Shown here: piece by piece, positions 16,642-24,445 of the stretch
How the letters are laid out: each line of letters begins with the position of its first letter
Position numbering within the stretch: the stretch's first letter is position 1
NCBI RefSeq assembly: GCF_002797915.1
Contig: NZ_PGTY01000002.1
Span: forward strand, 651,001-715,000
DNA: 64,000 nt
Direction: 5' to 3'
Origin: Yoonia maricola
GTDB taxonomy: Bacteria > Pseudomonadota > Alphaproteobacteria > Rhodobacterales > Rhodobacteraceae
Translations under genes and position numbers: made by a program
The notes under the pieces: model-generated
Database searches by the model: none
Seen by the model: only the letters and a program-made list of their open reading frames with translations
What the model was told of the DNA's origin: nothing

Positions 16642-17760
16642 CTAAGTCTTCAAAGCCGCCGCCGGTGGTAGCACATCAATCCCCAGCGCCTTGCCGACTG
16701 CGGCGTAGGTCAGTTGGCCTGCGTGCACGTTCAGCCCGTTCAGCAAATGCGGGTCGTCGGCGCAGGCTTGTCGCCAGCCTTTATTGGCCAAAGCCAGCAT
16801 AAAGGGTATGGTGGCGTTGCCGAGCGCGATCGTTGCCGTTCGGGCAACGGCCCCCGGCATGTTCGCTACACAGTAGTGCATGATCCCATCCACGTCATAG
16901 ATCGGGTCTTCGTGGGTGGTCGCGTGGGACGTTTCAAAGCATCCGCCCTGATCAATGGCAACGTCAACGAGGGCCGCACCAGATTTCAGTTCCGATAGTT
17001 GCGCGCGCGAGATGAGCTTGGGGGCGGCGGCACCGGGGATCAGCACCGCGCCGACGATCAGGTCTGCGGCGCGTGCCAGTTCGATCGTGTTGCCTGCGCT
17101 GGCATAGCGGTTCTTGAACTGCCCGCCAAAGGTATCATCCAGATAACGCAAGCGGGGCAAAGACCGGTCAAGCACCGTGACATCGGCCCCCATGCCCGCC
17201 GCAATGCGGGCGGCATGTGTGCCGACAACGCCGCCGCCGATGACGACCACCTTTGCCGGACCTACACCTGGCACGCCGCCCATTAGAACACCGCGCCCGC
17301 CGTTGGCTTTTTGCAAGGTCCATGCACCGACTTGCGGTGCCAGCCGCCCCGCCACCTCGGACATTGGGGCCAGCAAGGGCAGGCCGCCATGATCGTCAGT
17401 CACGGTTTCATAGGCGATGCAGGTGGCACCGCTTTCCAGCAGGTCCTTGGTCTGTGCGGGATCTGGGGCAAGGTGCAGGTAGGTGAACAAAATCTGCCCT
17501 TCGCGGAGCATTTGACGCTCAATCGCTTGTGGTTCTTTCACTTTTACAACCATTTCGGCTGTTTCAAAGATTTCCGCAGCAGTGTCTGCAATCGCTGCAC
17601 CTGCGTCGGTATAGTCCTGATCAGTGAACCCTGCGCCAGTGCCGGCACCTGCTTGCATGGTGACTTTATGGCCGTTGTTCACAGCTTCGCGTGCGGCGTT
17701 TGGTGTTAGGCCAACGCGGAACTCTTGTGGCTTGATTTCTGTCGGGCATCCGATGTGCAT
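16642..17760 (-). CDS. ald: Alanine dehydrogenase
   Basis: Ald catalyses reversible NAD-dependent deamination of L-alanine to pyruvate and ammonia. The product has 372 residues, the standard length. It starts MHIGCPTEIKPQEFRVGLTP with GGAGGA upstream, which rejects the longer frame back to 18072. It shows VKVKEPQ, the THxHL-equivalent TYLHLAPD, the NAD-binding GGGVVG near 175 and the NMPGAVARTAT signature. It is divergent from an Lrp-family gene at 17898, the usual AldR arrangement, so alanine-responsive activation is likely. Confidence 0.96.
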   Translation of the reverse strand: MHIGCPTEIKPQEFRVGLTPNAAREAVNNGHKVTMQAGAGTGAGFTDQDYTDAGAAIADTAAEIFETAEMVVKVKEPQAIERQMLREGQILFTYLHLAPDPAQTKDLLESGATCIAYETVTDDHGGLPLLAPMSEVAGRLAPQVGAWTLQKANGGRGVLMGGVPGVGPAKVVVIGGGVVGTHAARIAAGMGADVTVLDRSLPRLRYLDDTFGGQFKNRYASAGNTIELARAADLIVGAVLIPGAAAPKLISRAQLSELKSGAALVDVAIDQGGCFETSHATTHEDPIYDVDGIMHYCVANMPGAVARTATIALGNATIPFMLALANKGWRQACADDPHLLNGLNVHAGQLTYAAVGKALGIDVLPPAAALKT

Positions 17761-17897
17761 GATCTGGTCCTCCCTCACTTTGGGCTGACTATCCCGCTGG
17801 TCCTGCGCAATTTCATGGGTCGATGTCTTGGCTGTTTGCGATAACTTCGGTAGGATTTCGCGCAGAGTATATGTTTTCTCGAAGGAATTTGCGCCAA

Positions 17898-18356
17898 ATG
17901 GAACTGGACAGCATTGATCGCCGAATCCTCGCAGTTCTGCAGAAGAAAGGTCGCATGTCGAATGCTGACCTGTCCGATTTGGCGAATCTTTCCGCCTCTG
18001 CCTGTCATCGACGGGTCCAGCGGTTGGAAAAAGACGGGTATATCCGCGACTATGTGGCCTTGTTGGACCCACGCAAAGTTGGTCGCCCGACGACCGTATT
18101 TGTCGAGATCACGCTCAGCGGGCAGGCGGATGAGGTGTTGGACGCCTTTGAAAAGGCGGTCGCGCGGGTGCCGGATGTGTTGGAATGTCATTTAATGGCG
18201 GGCACGGCGGACTATCTGCTGAAAGTTGTTGCAGGCGACACCGAGGATTTCGCACGCATTCACCGCCGCTATCTGGCGACATTACCGGGGGTGGCGCAGA
18301 TGCAGTCATCGTTTGCGTTGCGTACCGTACGGCAGACAACGGCGCTGCCAGTTTGA
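17898..18356 (+). CDS. Lrp/AsnC family transcriptional regulator (probable activator of ald)
   Basis: The product has 152 residues from the ATG at 17898 (MELDSIDRRILAVLQKKGR). The N-terminal winged helix includes LSDLANLSASACHRRVQRLEKDGYI, and the RAM effector-binding domain follows (TVFVEITLSGQ, CHLMAGTADYLLKVV). It is transcribed away from ald across about 137 bp, which argues that it senses alanine and controls ald, as AldR does in other alphaproteobacteria. An earlier in-frame start at 17823 adds unfamiliar residues. Confidence 0.9.
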   Translation: MELDSIDRRILAVLQKKGRMSNADLSDLANLSASACHRRVQRLEKDGYIRDYVALLDPRKVGRPTTVFVEITLSGQADEVLDAFEKAVARVPDVLECHLMAGTADYLLKVVAGDTEDFARIHRRYLATLPGVAQMQSSFALRTVRQTTALPV

Positions 18357-18465
18357 GCGCGGGGCAATAAGGGACACCAAAGGAGTGCTGATTGGTCATA
18401 TTTTGGGATAAACCTAGGTATCGGACAGTAGATCAAGCTGACGATATTCAATTGTCTGGCGCTTT

Positions 18466-19695
18466 TCAGGCAGACTCAGACTGATCATCTTTGATCTGCT
18501 CGCCCGATGCGGGTTCCAGCCCATAAGGCCGGGCGAGGTTCCAGACGTGCGCGGGCACCATGTTCTTGATCTTTGCTGGTTCTTCGCGCCGCAGGTGCAG
18601 GATGGTTTCGGATGCTTTCATTTCGACCCGCGCGCGGGCGAATTCGAGGCCTCTTGGTCCGATCCGGGGCATGAGCCAACCCATCACGCCGCGTAGCCAA
18701 TTTGGCATGCGTCGCAGAGGCAGCCCGCCCGCCGCGAGCTTGGTGTTTTCGACGAAACCTTGGACTGATCCGGCCCGTTTGCCCCGTGATCCGGGGGGTG
18801 AAAGGGTGACTTCATCGCCGAGGCTTTGGAGCATTTCCGCCCCGCGATCATTGCGTATGATCAGCCATTGGTCCCCTTCGCCCGCCATATAGCCCACGGT
18901 GATGTCAGCCAGACGGTTGGTGTAGTCCACGCAGGTCCGGCAAGTGGTCGGGAAGAAGTCGGGCGGCAGATCTGATAGCGGCAGTTTGAGGAAGGGGATC
19001 AGCCGCTGGCTGCCATCGGTGAAGCGTAGTTCGACATGATAATCTGCCCGAAATTCCAGATAGGTGACCGTTTCGGGTGCGTTGGTGAGGCGCGCAAGGA
19101 AGCTGTGGAAGTTCTCTGTCGTGGTGTTGTCGGAACATGGGGTGCCGATGACGTAGATGCGGTCAAACCCCAATTCTGCCTCCATCGCGCGAAGCGCGTA
19201 AATCTGGCAGGGGATGCCGATGACGGCGATCTTGCGGTGGCCAGCGGCAAGGGCGGGTTCCAGCAACGCGAGCAGAGGGGCATAGCCCATCCGCATGCCG
19301 CGTGCGTGTTGCATGTCGGCGGGATCAGTGATGATGGCAGGGCGGGGGCGCCATTTATCTGCCTTGTCCGGCACCATCGTGAGGACGGCATCGACGGCGC
19401 CGGTTTCTAGCAATCGTTCTGCAAACCGGGTGGTTAGCCCAGTCCATTGCGCCCCCGCGCGGGCGGGGGTAAGGGCGGCGCGGTACATGGCTTGGGTCAC
19501 GCCAAAGAAGCGCTCGTCGCCGTCGCTTTTCGCCGCGCGGCCATGGATGGTGGCTTCGCTGCCGGGGTAGTCGGGTTTGATAAATTGGCAGGCTTTGCCG
19601 CAGGCGGATGGGTCAGCCATTCTTGATACGCCACAGTCAGTGCACAGCCCGCGCGGGGCAGGGTCGCGAAATTGGGGCGTTTGTCCTGCGGTCAT
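18466..19695 (-). CDS. Coenzyme F420 hydrogenase/dehydrogenase beta subunit family protein (FrhB/BciB-like)
   Basis: The product has 409 residues. The N-terminus has Fe-S cysteines (GLCTDCGVS and ACGKACQF). The middle shows VIGIPCQIYALRAMEAELG and GTPCSDNTTTENFHSFL, and a later CRTCVDYTNRLADITVGYM cluster motif, all typical of the FrhB C-terminal family. Relatives include the BciB-type 8-vinyl reductase and 7-hydroxymethyl chlorophyll a reductase, which use ferredoxin and flavin. Rhodobacterales do not normally use F420, so a chlorophyll-type or other flavin reductase is more likely. No photosynthesis genes lie in the window to decide this. Confidence 0.8.
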   Translation of the reverse strand: MTAGQTPQFRDPAPRGLCTDCGVSRMADPSACGKACQFIKPDYPGSEATIHGRAAKSDGDERFFGVTQAMYRAALTPARAGAQWTGLTTRFAERLLETGAVDAVLTMVPDKADKWRPRPAIITDPADMQHARGMRMGYAPLLALLEPALAAGHRKIAVIGIPCQIYALRAMEAELGFDRIYVIGTPCSDNTTTENFHSFLARLTNAPETVTYLEFRADYHVELRFTDGSQRLIPFLKLPLSDLPPDFFPTTCRTCVDYTNRLADITVGYMAGEGDQWLIIRNDRGAEMLQSLGDEVTLSPPGSRGKRAGSVQGFVENTKLAAGGLPLRRMPNWLRGVMGWLMPRIGPRGLEFARARVEMKASETILHLRREEPAKIKNMVPAHVWNLARPYGLEPASGEQIKDDQSESA

Positions 19696-19782
19696 CGTGC
19701 CAGTCTAGGCAGCGTACTTTGCGTGTCTAGAGGGCGCGGACCGAAGATGCAGCGTGATGGTACAGGTTAAAGAGGTTCTGAC

Positions 19783-21348
19783 CTATGCCGCCGCTTGCCG
19801 TAAACGACCCTGACCTGCCTCAAGCTGAAACTTTTGCACAAGTGTGGATAGCTCTTCTGCATAGGCATTCAACTCATGTCCGCTTGATGTCAGGGCGCTC
19901 GCCATTGCTGCATTCCGCTGTGTCACTGTATCAAGGTCGCTGACACCAAGGTTAATCTCGTTTAGTCCACGCGACTGTTCTTCGGAGGCGCCCGCAATTT
20001 CTGAGACCGCCGTGGTGATTTCGGTCACGCGTTCCACAATGCCGCTGATCGCCTCGCCAGCCTTGCCGACGAATTCGACGCCGTTGCGCACCTGTTGAGA
20101 GCTTTGTTCGATCAGCACTTTGATTTCAGTCGCGGAATCGGCGGACCGGTGGGCTAGCCCGCGTACCTCGGTGGCGACGACCGCGAAGCCGCGACCGGCC
20201 TCGCCCGCGCGTGCGGCTTCGACACCGGCGTTCAATGCCAGCAGGTTTGTCTGAAAGGCAATATCGTCAATAACGCCGATGATACTGGAAATCTGATCCG
20301 ACGACGCTTCAATCGCTTGCATTGCGGTGATTGCTTCGCCGACAATCTTGCCGCTTTCCTCGGCGTTTTGTCTTGCATTCATCGCAATGGTTTTCGCGCT
20401 CTGCGCCCCTTTTGCCGCTTGATTGACAGATACTGTCAGTTCTTCAAGCGCTGCGGCCGTTTCTTCCAGCGTCGCCGCCTGTGTTTCTGAGCGTTGTGAC
20501 AGATCTTCAGAAGACTGGCTCATGCCTGTGACGTTCGTTTTGATATTGGCCGCGGCATGGGATACTTGGCCAATCGCTTCACCCAGTCCTGTGACCGCTG
20601 TATTGAAACTATCCTGCAGTTGTCCATAATCTTTCGGGAAGGCGGCTCTGATCTGGCAGTTCAAATTGCCCTGCGACAGGTCTTGGAGGTGACGTCGCAA
20701 TGTGTCTACGACAACCTCTGCATCGTCCTGCTTCTTTTTGGCAGCCTCGCGCGATTGATTGGCAATTGCGGTTTGTTCCTGCAGGGCGCCCCGTTCCTTT
20801 TCCAGCGCGGTTTCGGCCGTGGCGCGTTTTAGCAGGCTGACTAACAGCACGCTGCTTTCCAGTAAAACAATCGCGGCATGTATAGAGGCCCGTTGCAGGT
20901 TTTCGGTGATTGTCCCGCCTGGAAAAACAAGCTGGGGCAGCAATATACTGACCGTGATATGATGGGCCGCCACCAATCCTGTCGCGAAGATCAGCGCGCG
21001 CGCGTTGGACAGTGTCGAGACGATGGCCAGAGCGGCAAAGAACAACATATGCGAGTCGATCTGCCACGGGTGCCCCGCAAGAGCAGAGGTTAACAGGATG
21101 CAATGTCCGATGAAGCAAAAGCTGATGACGTAATCCCGCATGGCCGCCGAAAGCAGTGATGTTGCATTGACCGCTACGCCCAAAAGCAACCCGATCACTG
21201 CGAACATCCACCACGTCGTCAGATCGTTTAAGAAAAACGCCGCGGCGGCGGGTACGGGCACCAATATCCAGTTTGCGACGTGCTGCACAAAGCGTTCATC
21301 AGATGACCAGCCTGAGGTCTTTGCGTAAGATGTTTTTGTCTTTAGCAT
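19783..21348 (-). CDS. Methyl-accepting chemotaxis protein with a multi-helix membrane domain
   Basis: The product has 521 residues from the ATG at 21348. About six hydrophobic helices (roughly 25-190) form the N-terminus with no periplasmic ligand domain. A linker and HAMP-like stretch (about 215-275, VVDTLRRHLQDLSQGNLNCQI) follow, then the signalling domain with its conserved tip IIGVIDDIAFQTNLLALNAGVEAARAGEAGRGFAVVA. There is no C-terminal CheR/CheB tether pentapeptide (it ends RLRQAAA). The start overlaps the stop of the upstream small gene by 7 nt. The stimulus is unknown. A membrane-embedded sensor would suit redox, energy or lipid signals. Confidence 0.92.
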   Translation of the reverse strand: MLKTKTSYAKTSGWSSDERFVQHVANWILVPVPAAAAFFLNDLTTWWMFAVIGLLLGVAVNATSLLSAAMRDYVISFCFIGHCILLTSALAGHPWQIDSHMLFFAALAIVSTLSNARALIFATGLVAAHHITVSILLPQLVFPGGTITENLQRASIHAAIVLLESSVLLVSLLKRATAETALEKERGALQEQTAIANQSREAAKKKQDDAEVVVDTLRRHLQDLSQGNLNCQIRAAFPKDYGQLQDSFNTAVTGLGEAIGQVSHAAANIKTNVTGMSQSSEDLSQRSETQAATLEETAAALEELTVSVNQAAKGAQSAKTIAMNARQNAEESGKIVGEAITAMQAIEASSDQISSIIGVIDDIAFQTNLLALNAGVEAARAGEAGRGFAVVATEVRGLAHRSADSATEIKVLIEQSSQQVRNGVEFVGKAGEAISGIVERVTEITTAVSEIAGASEEQSRGLNEINLGVSDLDTVTQRNAAMASALTSSGHELNAYAEELSTLVQKFQLEAGQGRLRQAAA

Positions 21349-21635
21349 AGTTTCAAAATCTCTTCTCCGCGCAGGATAAGCCACGCCCCGTTTTCAACCA
21401 GCACGTCATAGCTGTGCGCTGTATCCAATTGCACAAAGGCACCCATCGGGGCGCGTTCAGGGTAAACGTCTGTCATGTCCGTAGCGCCTAATATTGTGTC
21501 AATCGACAAGCCAAAGGGTGACGCAATCACCAGCGCGAGTTCACCCTGTTCCGGTTTTTCCTGTGCGACCAGGGCCAGCATCGGTGACGCGATCACCGTG
21601 GCCATGGCCAGCGTTATGAATAGTGCTGTCTTCAT
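21342..21635 (-). CDS. Small secreted protein coupled to the chemoreceptor
   Basis: The product has 97 residues from the ATG at 21635 (MKTALFITLAMATVIASPMLALVAQ), a clear Sec signal peptide with a cut near residue 25. The mature part is about 70 residues with no known domain. It contains AHSYDVLVENGAWLILRGEEILKLC and one terminal cysteine. Its stop overlaps the start of the chemoreceptor gene, so the two are translationally coupled. A periplasmic accessory role for the receptor is an inference from this linkage. Confidence 0.65.
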   Translation of the reverse strand: MKTALFITLAMATVIASPMLALVAQEKPEQGELALVIASPFGLSIDTILGATDMTDVYPERAPMGAFVQLDTAHSYDVLVENGAWLILRGEEILKLC

Positions 21636-21818
21636 ACCTGACCCCTTCGGCAATTTGTTTATGCCAAGTGAGTTAAGAAATAACGAAGCCATCACAGGTC
21701 ATCTGTGGGTGTGATCTTGGGTATGGCGCACCCGCAGCACCTGCTCCCATTTCAACACCCCCTTCCCCTTACCCCACCCACACGGTAAAGGGGCGCATCT
21801 GAAACAAGGAGCAGCCAA

Positions 21819-22841
21819 ATGGGCTATCGAATCGTCGTCGTTGGCGCCACTGGAAACGTGGGCCGCGAAATGCTGAACATCCTCGAAGAACGGGCCTTCC
21901 CGGTTGATGAGCTTGCCGTTCTGGCCAGCCGTAAATCGCTGGGCACGGAAGTGAGCTTTGGCGAGAAAACACTGACGACGAAAGACCTTGATACGTTTGA
22001 CTTCACAGGCTGGGATATGGCGCTGTTTGCCGTTGGCTCGGACGCGACCAAGATTTACGCGCCCAAGGCTGCGAAAGCGGGCTGCGTTGTGATCGATAAC
22101 TCTTCGCTCTATCGCTATGACCCGGACGTGCCATTGATCGTGCCGGAAGTGAATGCCGATGCCGTCCACGGCTATGCCAAGAAAAACATCATCGCCAACC
22201 CGAATTGTTCGACAGCACAGATGGTTGTGGCGCTCAAGCCACTGCATGATCGTGCGACGATCAAGCGCGTTGTCGTCAGCACTTACCAGTCTGTGTCTGG
22301 CGCCGGCAAAGGCGGCATTGATGAGCTGTGGGACCAGACCAAGTCGATGTACAACCCCACCGACGACAAGCCGCCCACGCAGTTCACCAAGCAGATCGCC
22401 TTCAACGTGATCCCGCATATCGACAAGTTCATGGATAGCGGTGAGACGAAAGAAGAGTGGAAGATGGTCGCTGAGACCAAGAAGATCGTTGATCCTAAGA
22501 TCAAGGTCACAGCCACTTGTGTGCGTGTACCCGTCTTTGTCGGTCACTCAGAAGCCGTGAACATCGAGTTTGAAGAGTTCCTTGATGAGGATGAAGCACG
22601 CGATATCCTGCGTGAGGCACCGGGTGTGATGGTGATCGATAAGCGCGAAGACGGTGGCTATGTCACCCCGGTTGAATGTGTCGGTGATTTTGCGACATTC
22701 ATCAGCCGTATCCGACAGGACAGCACAATTGATAACGGTCTGAACCTGTGGTGCGTGTCCGACAACCTGCGCAAGGGTGCGGCGTTGAATGCGGTGCAGA
22801 TTGCCGAGTTGTTGGGGCGTGAGTGTTTGAAGAAGGGCTGA
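21819..22841 (+). CDS. asd: Aspartate-semialdehyde dehydrogenase
   Basis: Asd reduces aspartyl phosphate to aspartate semialdehyde, the branch point to lysine, threonine and methionine. The product has 340 residues. It shows the NADP-binding GATGNVGREML at the start, the catalytic Cys in NPNCSTAQMV (near 132), the SVSGAGKGGIDEL motif and a substrate-binding RVPVFVGHSEAV segment. AAGGAG precedes the ATG. It is a single gene with a terminator after it. lysA of the same pathway lies 39 kb away. Confidence 0.97.
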   Translation: MGYRIVVVGATGNVGREMLNILEERAFPVDELAVLASRKSLGTEVSFGEKTLTTKDLDTFDFTGWDMALFAVGSDATKIYAPKAAKAGCVVIDNSSLYRYDPDVPLIVPEVNADAVHGYAKKNIIANPNCSTAQMVVALKPLHDRATIKRVVVSTYQSVSGAGKGGIDELWDQTKSMYNPTDDKPPTQFTKQIAFNVIPHIDKFMDSGETKEEWKMVAETKKIVDPKIKVTATCVRVPVFVGHSEAVNIEFEEFLDEDEARDILREAPGVMVIDKREDGGYVTPVECVGDFATFISRIRQDSTIDNGLNLWCVSDNLRKGAALNAVQIAELLGRECLKKG

Positions 22842-22863
22842 ACCTGCCACTCTTAATTGATGT

Positions 22864-22890
22864 AAAGGGCGTCCCGTGAGGGCGCCCTTT
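22864..22890 (+). terminator. Terminator after asd
   Basis: AAAGGGCG (22864-22871) pairs with CGCCCTTT (22883-22890) around an 11-nt loop, followed by a short T-run. It begins 22 nt after the asd stop. Confidence 0.8.
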
Positions 22891-23038
22891 TCACATCCGG
22901 GTCCTGCTGGTACCAAAGTCGATGGATTGAGCCTGTGATGTCACACCGCCATAGGCAACGTGGATAACGTCGGCTAAGATGCGAAAGATTTCGAAATGTG
23001 TTCACGAAATACGTCTTCGTTTGTGAAAGGGTTCACTT

Positions 23039-24121
23039 ATGGCGATTTTTGAATTTGGTATCTGGTCGACAAGCAATCTGCTTGGTCCCGGCACACCGAT
23101 TATTACCAGTCAGACAAACGGGAACAGACAAAACGGCGATACATTTACGATTGGCACCGAAGACGCCCAGACGATTTCGATCGATGATCAGGAAGACGGT
23201 CTGTTCCAAGATGACACAGATAGGCTTCAGTTTCTGACTGAAGAGCTGACGGTTAACGGCTTTACCTATCCGTCGGGCACGCAGGTGCAGAATGAGTTTA
23301 TTCTGACAACCGACGTTCCTGATGCCGATGGTGGTTTTGTGCAGATCATCGTGTTGCGTTTCGATCCGCCAGGCGTGGGTGCGGGTAACGGTTTGTCGAC
23401 GACGGCCTATACGCTGACCGGGCCGATACCTGAAGGGACCACGTTCAGCATTACTGGAACAACCGGCAATTCAACCGGCACCGGGGCGCCACCTTATCCG
23501 TCGTTTGTCTGCTTGGCTGCCGGTACGATGGTGCAAACTGATGCGGGCGAAGTCGCGATAGAGACGCTTTGCGCGGGTGATTTGGTTATGACGCTGGATC
23601 ACGGGGTACAGCCGGTCCGGTGGATCGGCTCCCGTTCGCTAAGTGCTGCTGAGTTGATAGAACACCCCCACCTCCACCCGATCCGTATCAAAGCGGGCGC
23701 ATTCGCGACGGGCGTTCCCGCGCGTGATTTGCTTGTGTCGCCACAGCACCGCATCTTTGTCAGATCGCAGATCGCCATGCGGATGTTTGAGGAAACCGAA
23801 GTGCTGGTGCACGCCAAGCATCTGTTGGAACTGCCGGGTGTGGACATTGCACAAGATGTGGATGAGGTGACCTATGTTCATGTCATGTGCGACGACCACG
23901 AAATTATTCTGGTCGAGGGTGCTTTGGCCGAGACGCTGTACACGGGCAGTGAAGCGATGAAGGCCATGTCGCCAGCGGCGCGCGCGGAAATCATCCAGAT
24001 ATTCGGCGATGTGCCGTTTTTGGAGCGGCCATTGGCCCGCCCGACCCCGAGGGGCCGCTTATCAAGAAAGCTGGTTGCGCGGCATGTGAAGAACGACAAG
24101 GCTTTGGTGCAGGAAATCTGA
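23039..24121 (+). CDS. Hint-domain (Hint_2) secreted protein
   Basis: The product has 360 residues starting MAIFEFGIWSTSNLLGPG, with GAAAGGG upstream. Residues 1-150 form a Thr/Gly-rich beta domain with no signal peptide. The Hint domain begins at Cys158 (VCLAAGTMVQTDAGE) and contains IETLCAGDLVMTLDHGVQPVRWIG and SPQHRIFV with His237. After EVLVHAKHLLEL and VHVMCDDHEIILVEGALAETLY it ends in a basic tail. It is a paralogue of the protein at 3801-4892, alike in the Hint domain but different at the N-terminus, so a common Hint module serves different cargo domains. Export and self-cleavage are inferred. Confidence 0.78.
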   Translation: MAIFEFGIWSTSNLLGPGTPIITSQTNGNRQNGDTFTIGTEDAQTISIDDQEDGLFQDDTDRLQFLTEELTVNGFTYPSGTQVQNEFILTTDVPDADGGFVQIIVLRFDPPGVGAGNGLSTTAYTLTGPIPEGTTFSITGTTGNSTGTGAPPYPSFVCLAAGTMVQTDAGEVAIETLCAGDLVMTLDHGVQPVRWIGSRSLSAAELIEHPHLHPIRIKAGAFATGVPARDLLVSPQHRIFVRSQIAMRMFEETEVLVHAKHLLELPGVDIAQDVDEVTYVHVMCDDHEIILVEGALAETLYTGSEAMKAMSPAARAEIIQIFGDVPFLERPLARPTPRGRLSRKLVARHVKNDKALVQEI

Positions 24122-24445
24122 GCGAGACTAGGTTAATCGCGCTTCATGCTGGCCGTTAAACCAACAGAGATACAGGCCACCTTGGCCAATGTCGTTCTCG
24201 CGGTGATGCCTGTCGGGCGCGCGGCTGTTTCCAAGGTGTCAGGCTTTGCGCATCATGCTGCGACGGAAACGAAATGGTCTTGCGTTTTAGACATGTGGCG
24301 AAGGGCCTCGCACGTTTCATTCCCCCAACAGGTGCGGGGCCCATTTTGTGGTGTCTGAAAATATTTCACCACTGATCCCAAGGATCGTCTCCTGTCGTCC
24401 GTCAAAGCCTGTATAACAACGCATGACATAAGCAGGAGATCATTC
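24122..24445. other. Intergenic region, no supported gene
   Basis: This 324-bp stretch separates the Hint gene from the DUF4139 gene. A 70-codon frame (24146-24358) lacks a ribosome site and protein-like composition. TATAAC near 24411 could be a -10 element for the downstream gene. Nothing else stands out. Confidence 0.4.

Noticed and set aside
21699-22547. Minus-strand 282-codon frame over asd
   Set aside because: Shadow of asd, with His/Arg-rich antisense composition.
24146-24358. Plus-strand 70-codon frame in the gap after the second Hint gene
   Set aside because: No ribosome site, no recognisable motif and no continuity with neighbours.
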